Shown here piece by piece: positions 28,196-35,997 of a stretch of 64,000 bases of DNA. Below the pieces are notes generated by a model that worked only from the letters and a program-made list of their open reading frames with translations, was not told the DNA's origin and did no database searches. This stretch comes from JASHUC01 sp035523875 (GTDB lineage Bacteria; Pseudomonadota; Gammaproteobacteria; Steroidobacterales; Steroidobacteraceae), in assembly GCA_035523875.1 (NCBI GenBank), contig DATKPY010000002.1, positions 124,001-188,000 on the forward strand, written 5' to 3'. The number at the start of each line of letters is the position of its first letter. Positions within the stretch are counted from its first letter, which is position 1. The translations under genes were made by a program, and so were the position numbers.

Positions 28196-29008
28196 ATGAA
28201 GCGCGTTGCCGGCATTTCCTGGGTGGCAATCGCCTCGTGGGTCGGGCTGCTCGGTGTCGTCGCGCCCCTGCGTGCCGAGGACGATGTCGCCGGCCGGATC
28301 AAGCGCACGCTGCAGGCTCGGCTTCCGAAGCTCAGCATCGACGCGGTGCAGCCCGCGCCCGTACCGGGAATTTACGAGGTCTTCGTGGGCAACGAAGTGG
28401 CCTATGCCGACGCGACGGGCAATTATCTGTTCGTCGGACGGCTGATGGACACACGCAACCGCCGCGATCTCTCGGCGGAACAGCTCGATGCGCACATGGC
28501 GATCGATTTCCATAAGCTCCCGTTCGACCGCGCGATCAAGATCGTGAAGGGGAACGGCAAGCGGCAGCTGGCGCTATTCGCGGATCCGGACTGTCCGTAT
28601 TGCCGGCAGCTCGAGCAGTCGATGCGCTCGATCTCGGACGTGACGATCTATGTGTTCCTCTACCCGCTCGAGAGTGTGCATCCGGGCGCGACCGTCCACG
28701 CCCACGAGATCTGGTGCTCTGCGGATCGCGCATCGGCGTGGACGCAGTGGCTGCTCGAACGTAAGCCACCTCCCGGCGCCGGCAAGGCACCTCCCGGCGC
28801 GAGCTGTGCGGGCGATCCGGTCAACGAACTGCAGGCGCTGGGCACGTCACTGCACATCTACAGCACTCCGACGATGTTCCTCGAGAACGGTCACCGAGTG
28901 GGCGGTGCGATGGCCGCCCCTGATCTCGAGAAGCTCCTCGCCCAGGGATCCAAGGAGGTTCCGAGAACGGCGGCGGTGAGCGGCGCCGGCCATGGGTCGG
29001 GAGGGTGA
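28196..29008 (+). CDS. DsbC/DsbG-like thiol:disulfide oxidoreductase
   Basis: This is a predicted periplasmic disulfide isomerase of 270 residues. It has a signal peptide (SWVGLLGVVAPLRAED), then a DsbC-type N-terminal dimerisation region (about residues 28-105, with GIYEVFVGNEVAYAD). A thioredoxin fold carries the redox motif CPYC at C133-C136 in ADPDCPYCRQLE. The cis-Pro loop is visible as YSTPTMFLENGHRVGG near the end. ATG 28196 was chosen because it directly begins a signal peptide. The gene lies between two TPR-glycosyltransferase genes and two genes after the TpsA exoprotein, whose cysteines occur in close pairs, so that protein is an obvious candidate client. The partner reductase DsbD is not in the window. 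Confidence 0.85.
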   Translation: MKRVAGISWVAIASWVGLLGVVAPLRAEDDVAGRIKRTLQARLPKLSIDAVQPAPVPGIYEVFVGNEVAYADATGNYLFVGRLMDTRNRRDLSAEQLDAHMAIDFHKLPFDRAIKIVKGNGKRQLALFADPDCPYCRQLEQSMRSISDVTIYVFLYPLESVHPGATVHAHEIWCSADRASAWTQWLLERKPPPGAGKAPPGASCAGDPVNELQALGTSLHIYSTPTMFLENGHRVGGAMAAPDLEKLLAQGSKEVPRTAAVSGAGHGSGG

Positions 29009-29081
29009 GCGCTCGCCGGTGATCCGGCTGCAGCATTCGCCCGCTGCGTGCACGCGGCACGTTGGGTCGGAAGAGCGGCAA

Positions 29082-31496
29082 GTGACGAGCCAGTCCACGC
29101 ATGAAGCGGACACCGGCCACGACGAGATGGAGTCGGCGCGGCGCCTATTCCGCCGGGGTCTATATCAGAAGGCGGCCGCGGTATGCGAGAACCTGCTGTG
29201 TGCCGGACCTCCCCGCGCCGACTTGCTGGAGCTACTCGGCCTCGCGTCTGTCGAGCTGAATCAGGCGGATCGCGGCATTGCGCTCCTCGAGCACGCCGTG
29301 ACGCTCGATCCGGCTCGTACGCAGGCCTGGCTGAGCCTCGGGCGGACCCTTCTCGAGCGCAAGAGGCCTGCCGAGGCCGTGCGCGCCTATCAGGCGGCGG
29401 CGAGCACTCGGCCCCCGAGCCTCGAGTTGCTCCTCGGGCTCGCGGCCGCGCAGCAAGAGGCAGGCGATGCACCCGGTGCGATCGAGTGCCTGCGCCGCGC
29501 GATCGACTCAGAGCCGCGCGACATCCGGGCGCTCAACTGTCTTGGACGAGCGCTGCGAAGCGCCGGCAAGGCAGCCGAGTCACTCGAGACACTGAAGCGC
29601 GCGCAGAGCGTATCGCCAGACAACGCGGAGATGCTTGCCGAGCTCGGTCTGACGCTGACGCAGCTCGGCCGACCCGACGAGGCGTTGGCGCCATTGCGCC
29701 GAGCGGTGCGCTTGAAGCCGAGGCTCGCGCAGGCGCACTACGGGCTGGGTAGGGCGCTCGTGACGCAGCGCGATCTCGCAGCCGCGCTCACGCACCTGCG
29801 GCAGGCATTGACGCTGAAGCCCGACCTGCTCGAAGCCCACTTCGTCTGGGCGAGTGTGCTGCTCCAGAACGGTCAGGTTGCAGACGCGATCGATGCGCTG
29901 CGGCGGTGCGTGCAGCTGAAGCCGAATTCCGCAGACGCTCACTGTAATCTCGGCGCGGCGCTCGCTGCCGCACGCTTTCTGCCTGCGGCCGTCGCGAGCT
30001 TCGAGCAGGCCCTCGTGGTCGACCCGGAACACCCGCTCGCTCTGCGGTCGAAAGGGCGGGCACTCATCACCTTGACCCAGCGCCTACCGGAAGCGCTCGA
30101 GTGCCTCGAGCGGGCGCTCGCACACGCTGCGGACAAGGCGTCGCTGGGTCAGCTCCTGCATGGCTATCGGAGCGTGTGCGACTGGACGGCGGTACGTTCG
30201 ACATTCCAGCAACTTCGAGCGCTGCCGGATGGCGTCGCGCAAGCGGATCCACATCTCGTGCTCACCGTCTCGGATCAACCGAGCGAGCATTTGGCGGCGG
30301 CGCGGGCCTACGCAGCTGAGATCGCGGCGGCCCGTCCGCCGCTCGCGCCGCCGCCGCGCTACCGGCACGACCGCATCCGAGTCGCCTACCTGTCGAGCGA
30401 CTTCTACGGGCATGCGACCTCTTACTTGATGGCGGAGCTTTTCGAGCTACACGATCGTCGCAAATTTCAGATCCTCGCAGTCTCCTTCGCCGCGGACGAC
30501 GGTAGCGAGGTGCGAAAGCGCATCGCGAGCGCGTCCGATGCATTCATCGACGCGACGGCAAAATCGGATCTGCAGACGGCCTTGTGGCTGCGAGCGCAGG
30601 AGATCGACATCGCGGTCGACCTGAAGGGATACACGGGATACGCACGAAGCGGCGTTTTTGCCTATCGCCCGGCGCCCATCCAGGTCAACTATCTCGGCTA
30701 CCCCGGATCGATGGGTGCGCCCTTCATCGACTATCTCATCGCCGACTCCTTTGTCGTTCCCGAACCCGAGCGTTCCTTCTATTCGGAGTGCATCGCGTAT
30801 CTGCCGGACTCGTACCAGGTGAACGACCGCAAACGCGCGGTTGCGGAAGCGACGCCGTCGCGAGCGCAGGCGGGACTGCCGGAGGACGCTTTCGTCTTCT
30901 GCTGCTTCAACAATAACTGGAAGATCACAGAGCCGGTGTTCGATGTGTGGATGCGGCTCATCTCGGCGGTGGACGGCAGCGTGCTCTGGTTGCTGCAAGA
31001 CAACCCGTGGGCAGCGGCACGGCTGCGGGAGGAAGCCGCGCGGCGAAGAGTGGCGCCGGAGCGCCTCGTCTTTGCGGAGCGGCAGCCGGCCGAACGTCAC
31101 TTGGCGCGGCAGCGCCTCGCCCACGTGTTTCTCGACACACTGCCGTGCAACGCCCACACCACCGCGAGCGACGCGCTGTGGATGGGTTTGCCGGTTGTCA
31201 CCTGCGCTGGCCGCGGGTTCCCTGCGCGAGTGGCGGGCAGCCTGTTGCGCGCCGTCGGCTTGAGCGAGCTCATCACGGACACCCTCGAGGATTACGAGCG
31301 TTTAGTCCTCGCCCTTGCGCGTGATCCCGCGAAGCTCCGTGGAATACGAGCGCGACTCGCCAGGGAGCGTACGCGTCTCCCGCTGTTCGACTCGCCGCGG
31401 TACTGTCGGCATCTGGAGCGCGCCTATCATCACATGTGGGAGCTCTCCCAGCAGGGCCGGGCGCCAGAGGATTTCGCGGTCGACCGGCTCGAGTAG
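29082..31496 (+). CDS. TPR repeats fused to SPINDLY/OGT-type GT41 glycosyltransferase
   Basis: This is a cytoplasmic protein glycosyltransferase of ~804 residues. About ten TPRs fill the first ~400 residues, followed by the GT41 catalytic region. Motifs in order are RIRVAYLSSDFYGHATSYL, IDIAVDLKGYTG, VNYLGYPGSMGAPFIDYLIA, LPDSYQVNDR, FCCFNNNWKI and NAHTTASDALWMGLPVV. Lys614 in the NNxxKI motif matches the conserved UDP-contacting Lys of OGT enzymes. GTG 29082 is preferred because GGAAGAG lies six bases upstream. An in-frame ATG at 28992 would overlap the DsbC-like gene and add 30 Arg-rich residues. It likely modifies Ser/Thr or Asn on proteins; the exoprotein upstream is the natural candidate. 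Similar genes lie at 42135 and 47337. Confidence 0.87.
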   Translation: MTSQSTHEADTGHDEMESARRLFRRGLYQKAAAVCENLLCAGPPRADLLELLGLASVELNQADRGIALLEHAVTLDPARTQAWLSLGRTLLERKRPAEAVRAYQAAASTRPPSLELLLGLAAAQQEAGDAPGAIECLRRAIDSEPRDIRALNCLGRALRSAGKAAESLETLKRAQSVSPDNAEMLAELGLTLTQLGRPDEALAPLRRAVRLKPRLAQAHYGLGRALVTQRDLAAALTHLRQALTLKPDLLEAHFVWASVLLQNGQVADAIDALRRCVQLKPNSADAHCNLGAALAAARFLPAAVASFEQALVVDPEHPLALRSKGRALITLTQRLPEALECLERALAHAADKASLGQLLHGYRSVCDWTAVRSTFQQLRALPDGVAQADPHLVLTVSDQPSEHLAAARAYAAEIAAARPPLAPPPRYRHDRIRVAYLSSDFYGHATSYLMAELFELHDRRKFQILAVSFAADDGSEVRKRIASASDAFIDATAKSDLQTALWLRAQEIDIAVDLKGYTGYARSGVFAYRPAPIQVNYLGYPGSMGAPFIDYLIADSFVVPEPERSFYSECIAYLPDSYQVNDRKRAVAEATPSRAQAGLPEDAFVFCCFNNNWKITEPVFDVWMRLISAVDGSVLWLLQDNPWAAARLREEAARRRVAPERLVFAERQPAERHLARQRLAHVFLDTLPCNAHTTASDALWMGLPVVTCAGRGFPARVAGSLLRAVGLSELITDTLEDYERLVLALARDPAKLRGIRARLARERTRLPLFDSPRYCRHLERAYHHMWELSQQGRAPEDFAVDRLE

Positions 31497-31541
31497 CGCT
31501 CACTTCGCGCTCGGCTCAAAGGCGGGCCTCGCGTCGATCAC

Positions 31542-33074
31542 TCAGGGTTGCGCCCGGCGCGCACCCGGCCGGCGCTTCATGGCCTCGCTGCGCTCGGACT
31601 CCTGGAGGTAGCGCTTGCGGAGCCGAACGAACAGAGAATCGACGGCGCGCGGTGTGCGCAGAATCTCGTCCATTGCCTTGTTGGCGCGCTGCAGCTCGTT
31701 CCCGAATTCGCTCAGCCGCGCTTCGATGCTCATCACATCGAAGCGGGCGTCGATCCAACCGAGATACCAGTGCCAGTCGGTGTAGTAGAGCCAGCTACGC
31801 TCGTTGAAGGCACGAACGTGCGTCGGGTCCTGCCAAGCGCCGTGGCTCAGGTCGTATGGCACGAGTATCTCGAACGTTCCGTGCGGCTTGAGGAGCCGCA
31901 GCACATTGGTCATGGCGGCCGGCAAATCGCCAATGTGCTCGAGGAGATCGAACGCCGTGGCGCGCTCGAAGGCCTCCTCGCGCAGCGTGATCGTGCCGAA
32001 CCGCTCCGTTTCGAGGGACGAGCCGATCAGCACCGGCGACGCGATGTCGAGGACTCCGTCAGGTCCCCATGCCGGGTCGATGTCCACGTTGAAACAATCG
32101 GGCCGGAAGTCCTTGCCGCTGCCGATGTGGAGTGTCGCCGGCAGACGCGGCGCTGCCGCGAATGCTGCGGTAGCGCTCGCTGGGGGGTTCGGCTGCGCTA
32201 ACTCGAGAGAGCGGCCGAGAATATCCTCCTCGCGGCGGAGCGCGAAGACACGATGCGCCCGTTCTCCCAACGCCTGCCTGGCGGCGGAGTCATGCACTAA
32301 CTCCGAACAGGCGTCGACGAGCCGCGCATAGGGTATTGCGCACATCGCGTCTCTGAGGTCCTCCTCCAAGGATGTATCGGAGTCGCACTCGGCGACGACG
32401 GCCTTGGCGTTCGTGAAGAGGTATGCGGCCCGTACGATCTCGAAGATCTTCGCCTCGTGATAATGAACGTTCAGCACGACTTTGGCGCTCGCGATCGACC
32501 GGTCGCGCTCCTCGCCGTAGGTGCCGAACAACGCGACGACCTTGAGACCGCGCGCCCGGAGGGTGTCGAGAATGTACCTGCGCCGCTCGTTGATCGAGCC
32601 GTAAAACAGGACGTCGATCTCTTCGACGGCGGGTGCGATCCGCGCGAGCTCAGGCACGTATCCGAGCGGCACGTGCCGGACTTGCTCGATGCCCAGGGTG
32701 CGCAGCCGGCGGACATTCTCCGCGCTGTAGTCCCAGACCGGATGCGCTCGTAGTGCATCGCGATACGCGCCTTTCAGCCACACCGAATCCGGCTCGATTT
32801 GCTCGGAATTGTAAAGGATCGCATCGGAGGGCAGCGCGGCGAATCCTCGTTCGCTGAGCAGATGCGCTCCGATGATGATTTGACGAACGGGCCGGTCGGG
32901 AGGCGCGCGGTAGAATGCCGGAGCCCCGAGCCGCCGCAGCCCGAAATACACGCACTCCGCAAGCTCCGTGAGCGCCTCCGTGTGCACGTACCCGGGAGGC
33001 CGGACGTGCACGACGTGGAAGCCGCGCTGCTGCGCACCACGACCCGAGGCGGGCGGGAAGATCTGAGCGGCCAT
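31542..33074 (-). CDS. Glycosyltransferase fused to SAM methyltransferase
   Basis: This two-domain cytoplasmic protein has ~510 residues. The N-terminal ~340 residues resemble a GT-B glycosyltransferase of the type that begins VVHVRPPGYVHTEAL. They show YNSEQIEPDSVW, DVLFYGSINERRRYILDTLR and VVLNVHYHEAKIFEI. The C-terminal part is a class I methyltransferase with LHIGSGKDFRPDCFNVDID, FDLLEHIGDLPAAM and PHGTFEILVPYD. Such fusions may cap or methylate a growing glycan. ATG 33074 is chosen because GGGG lies a few bases upstream and the conserved region starts soon after; an ATG at 33125 is also possible. The gene faces the preceding GT41 gene tail to tail. It could instead be a polysaccharide or adhesin-glycan enzyme. 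Confidence 0.75.
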   Translation of the reverse strand: MAAQIFPPASGRGAQQRGFHVVHVRPPGYVHTEALTELAECVYFGLRRLGAPAFYRAPPDRPVRQIIIGAHLLSERGFAALPSDAILYNSEQIEPDSVWLKGAYRDALRAHPVWDYSAENVRRLRTLGIEQVRHVPLGYVPELARIAPAVEEIDVLFYGSINERRRYILDTLRARGLKVVALFGTYGEERDRSIASAKVVLNVHYHEAKIFEIVRAAYLFTNAKAVVAECDSDTSLEEDLRDAMCAIPYARLVDACSELVHDSAARQALGERAHRVFALRREEDILGRSLELAQPNPPASATAAFAAAPRLPATLHIGSGKDFRPDCFNVDIDPAWGPDGVLDIASPVLIGSSLETERFGTITLREEAFERATAFDLLEHIGDLPAAMTNVLRLLKPHGTFEILVPYDLSHGAWQDPTHVRAFNERSWLYYTDWHWYLGWIDARFDVMSIEARLSEFGNELQRANKAMDEILRTPRAVDSLFVRLRKRYLQESERSEAMKRRPGARRAQP

Positions 33075-33388
33075 TTTTACCCCGACCCTGCGCCGAGAAA
33101 TACTGAATTCTCCGCGTCCGAGCATGACAGTTTCATGTGCGCGGAGGCGGCGGGAGAGTGATGGTTTCGGCGGACTGGGCGCATTTGTTCGGGCTCGCTC
33201 GATGCCGAAGCGTTCAGATGAGAGGGACAAATCCCGTGGGTGACGGCCCCAGCCACACTACTGTCACGTTGGCCGGAAATAATCGGAGTTTTGAATTTGG
33301 GCGGGGCCTGATCGACGCGCACAGGGGGTCGAATTCCGCGTCGCCGTGGCCTAGCAGTTCATCGCGTGTCACAAGAACGTCAAGTCGT
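33075..33388. promoter_or_regulatory. 314-base divergent gap with ACTACTGTCACG motif
   Basis: This gap lies between the minus-strand GT-methyltransferase and the plus-strand porin. No coding potential was recognised. It contains ACTACTGTCACG at 33257-33268, identical over 12 bases to a motif at 56222-56233. The bases just before the porin start lack a strong ribosome-binding site. Promoters for both genes should lie here, but I could not place a -10/-35 pair. Confidence 0.35.
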
Positions 33389-35089
33389 ATGTCCAAGAAT
33401 TTCGGCCCTGCCGTGGTCCTGCTGCTCGCGCTGCCGCTCGCATCGCCGGGCTTCGCCGCGGAATCTCCGTCCCCGCCACAATCCGCGCCTCCCGCACAAT
33501 CTCAGTCTGCGCAGGATCAGAGCTTCGAGGTGCTGCGCAACACCGTCGTCGATCTGCTCCAGGCGCTCGTTCAGCGCGGGATCATCACGCGCGAGCAGGC
33601 GGACGCGATGGTGAGGGACGCGCAAGCGAAGGCGGAGGAGCAGGCGCGCATGGCGGCCGCGCAAAAGGCGCAACAGGAGAAAGAGGAGGCTAACGCGATT
33701 CGCGTGCCGTACGTGCCGGAAATCGTGAAAGACGAGATCAAGCAGGAAGTCGCGAAGCAGGTTACTCCGGAGGTCACCAAACAGGTCATTGCCGACGCGA
33801 AACAGCAAGGCTGGGGAGTCCCAGGTGCGCTCCCGGACTGGATCGAGCGCATCAAATTCAGCGGCGATGTGCGGCTGCGCGGCGAGGCGGATCTTTACTC
33901 CCGGAACAACGCGCAGAACTACTACCTCAATTACACGGCGATCAATGCGGCCGGGGGAATCAATCAGGCGGGCGATGCGGCCTATCTCGATACCACCGTG
34001 AATCGCTACTACCCGCTGGTGCGGCTGCGCTTCGACATGAACGCGACGATGAGTGGCGGCTGGTTCGTCGGCGCTCGCTTTGGCACGGGCACCCTCATCA
34101 ATCCCGATTCCCTCAATCAGGTCGAGGGTCAGTATGGGGGCCGCTACACGACCGACATCGATCTTGCCTATCTCGGCTGGTCGGGGAGCGACTCGCAACA
34201 GCGGCAGCAGTTGACTTTCTGGGGTGGCAAGTACCCGAACCCCTTCTTCTACAGCGATCTCGTCTGGATGCCGGATGTCACCTTCGAGGGCCTTTCCACC
34301 GATTACCGGGTGCGGATGTGGGGTCCCGCGAGTGCGCCGCGGTCCTGGTTTCTGACGGTCGGCGCGATTCCGGAGGAATACGCTCCGCTCACGTACGATT
34401 TCGGCCCGGAATCGACGAACAAGTGGCTCTATGCGGGGCAGACCGGCTTCGACTTCAAGTGGGAGAGCGGCAATCGGGTTCGGTTGGGGATCGCCTACTA
34501 CGACTTCAATCACATGGCCGGCCAGCTCAACTCGCTCTACGGGACGACCACGAACTACACGGCGCCGCCCTATTTCCAGAAGGGCAATACGGTGTTCGAC
34601 ATCGCAAACACGCAGGGAGCGACGGACACGTTCGCGCTCGCCGCGGAGTACCACGAGCTCGATGCGATGCTCGCAACGGACTGGATGGTGACGCCCGCCC
34701 ATCGGCTGAGCTGGTTCGCGGATTTTGTCAAGAACCTCGGATACGACGAAGCTGCGGTGGCGGAACGTGTGGCGCCGGGAACGGACGTGCGGCCGCGGGT
34801 GGAGGGTTACGAGAGTCAGCTGAGCTTCGGGACCCCGGACCTGACCCACTCGCTCGCGTGGGATCTCTTCGTGGGATATCGCTACCTCCAGCGGGACGCC
34901 GTGGTCGACGCTTTCACCGACCAGGACTATCACCTCGGTGGCACGAACGACAAAGGCTATATTCTTGGCGGGGACTTGGGGATCACCGACCGGGTGTACA
35001 CGCGGCTGCGCTACATGCCGTTCGAGGTCATCGATGGGCCGCCGCTCACGATCGATGTTTGGCAGCTCGAGGTCGTCGGCCGTTTTTGA
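33389..35089 (+). CDS. Putative outer-membrane porin with coiled-coil N-terminus
   Basis: This is an exported barrel protein of 566 residues. The signal peptide ends at PGFAAES. A periplasmic region with SLH-like or coiled-coil character follows (VDLLQALVQRGIITREQADAM, then Glu/Lys/Gln-rich helices to ~residue 130). The barrel then begins at RIKFSGDVRLRGEADLYSR, the typical opening of 'putative porin' family proteins. It ends in IDVWQLEVVGRF, with a terminal Phe as BAM clients require. The start is set by the signal peptide; open frame continues upstream but lacks such a signal. The gene stands alone, converging on the gspC gene. The solute is unknown. Confidence 0.82.
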   Translation: MSKNFGPAVVLLLALPLASPGFAAESPSPPQSAPPAQSQSAQDQSFEVLRNTVVDLLQALVQRGIITREQADAMVRDAQAKAEEQARMAAAQKAQQEKEEANAIRVPYVPEIVKDEIKQEVAKQVTPEVTKQVIADAKQQGWGVPGALPDWIERIKFSGDVRLRGEADLYSRNNAQNYYLNYTAINAAGGINQAGDAAYLDTTVNRYYPLVRLRFDMNATMSGGWFVGARFGTGTLINPDSLNQVEGQYGGRYTTDIDLAYLGWSGSDSQQRQQLTFWGGKYPNPFFYSDLVWMPDVTFEGLSTDYRVRMWGPASAPRSWFLTVGAIPEEYAPLTYDFGPESTNKWLYAGQTGFDFKWESGNRVRLGIAYYDFNHMAGQLNSLYGTTTNYTAPPYFQKGNTVFDIANTQGATDTFALAAEYHELDAMLATDWMVTPAHRLSWFADFVKNLGYDEAAVAERVAPGTDVRPRVEGYESQLSFGTPDLTHSLAWDLFVGYRYLQRDAVVDAFTDQDYHLGGTNDKGYILGGDLGITDRVYTRLRYMPFEVIDGPPLTIDVWQLEVVGRF

Positions 35090-35102
35090 TCTCCCCGGCA
35101 GG

Positions 35103-35993
35103 TCACGGCTGCGAAGAGTCCTCGGACGAGGTGGGGATCTGCGCGAGATTCAAGTTGACTTCCTGCTCCGCGCCGTTGCGTACGATCGTGACGATCGCGG
35201 TTTGGGCGGAATCGAGCGCGTGCACGATGGCGCCCCCCCCAAGTTGGCTGTCGAGAGGCTTGCCATCGATCTCGATCGCGAGGTCGCCCGGCTTGAGCCC
35301 GAGAGCCGCGAATGCCGCCATGTTGAGGCCCGGATAGAGCAGAAATCCACGGCGCGTGCCTCGGGCTGAGTATCGGGGGCTGATCACGCCGCCGATGAGC
35401 GGCGGCGGACCGTCGGCGCTTGCATCCGCAACGTCCGGCGGCGGAGGCGTCACGAGCGCCACCGTCCTCAAAACGCCACGCCCGAACTCGCCCGGCAGCC
35501 TCAGCGACTCGATGGCCCCATCGCGCTCGATCAGCACCTGGTTCTCGTAGACGGCATGCAGGTGTGCTCCGCCCGGGATGCTCTGTCCGACCGCGTACAG
35601 TTTGCCTGCGTCCGCCGTGGGACCGAGAATCGCGAGCCCCGTCTTCGGGTCATCGGTCGCGAGGATCCCCGAGAGCACTACTGGCATCCGCGTCGGGGGG
35701 GCGTTGAAACGCGCAGCGAGCGAGCGCGCAGAAGGAGCCGCGCCAAAAAGGTGTGCACGCGCGATCGTCGCGGCAACCGTCATGGCTCGGTCAGCTCGGC
35801 CCGCTCGAGGCGCCTTGCCAAGAGGACTCGGTGACATCCCGCCTGCAAGGACGGTACGAGCGCGTACCAGGTGCGCGACGGTGATCGCTACCTGGGCACC
35901 AATCGCGACCGACAGCAGGCAGGCAACGATGCGCGGCGCGTGAGGTACGATTCGGCGCCCGTAAAGCGCGATTTGCGTCGCTCCATGCGGCAT
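35103..35993 (-). CDS. gspC: GspC-like type II secretion inner-membrane protein
   Basis: This is a bitopic inner-membrane protein of ~296 residues that would connect a secretion platform to the outer-membrane secretin. It has a short cytoplasmic start, a membrane segment at about residues 20-42 (IVACLLSVAIGAQVAITVAHL) and an HR-type region (PVVLSGILATDDPKTGLAIL, then YAVGQSIPGGAHLHAVYENQ). A PDZ-like domain lies at the C-terminus (GLNMAAFAALGLKPGDLAIEIDG). The order matches GspC, and the length is normal. No other gsp gene is in the window; the lipoprotein gene at 35998 ends 4 bases upstream, so they form one operon. It may serve a general secretion system encoded elsewhere, or have been recruited to this locus. 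Confidence 0.75.
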   Translation of the reverse strand: MPHGATQIALYGRRIVPHAPRIVACLLSVAIGAQVAITVAHLVRARTVLAGGMSPSPLGKAPRAGRADRAMTVAATIARAHLFGAAPSARSLAARFNAPPTRMPVVLSGILATDDPKTGLAILGPTADAGKLYAVGQSIPGGAHLHAVYENQVLIERDGAIESLRLPGEFGRGVLRTVALVTPPPPDVADASADGPPPLIGGVISPRYSARGTRRGFLLYPGLNMAAFAALGLKPGDLAIEIDGKPLDSQLGGGAIVHALDSAQTAIVTIVRNGAEQEVNLNLAQIPTSSEDSSQP

Positions 35994-35997
35994 GAGA

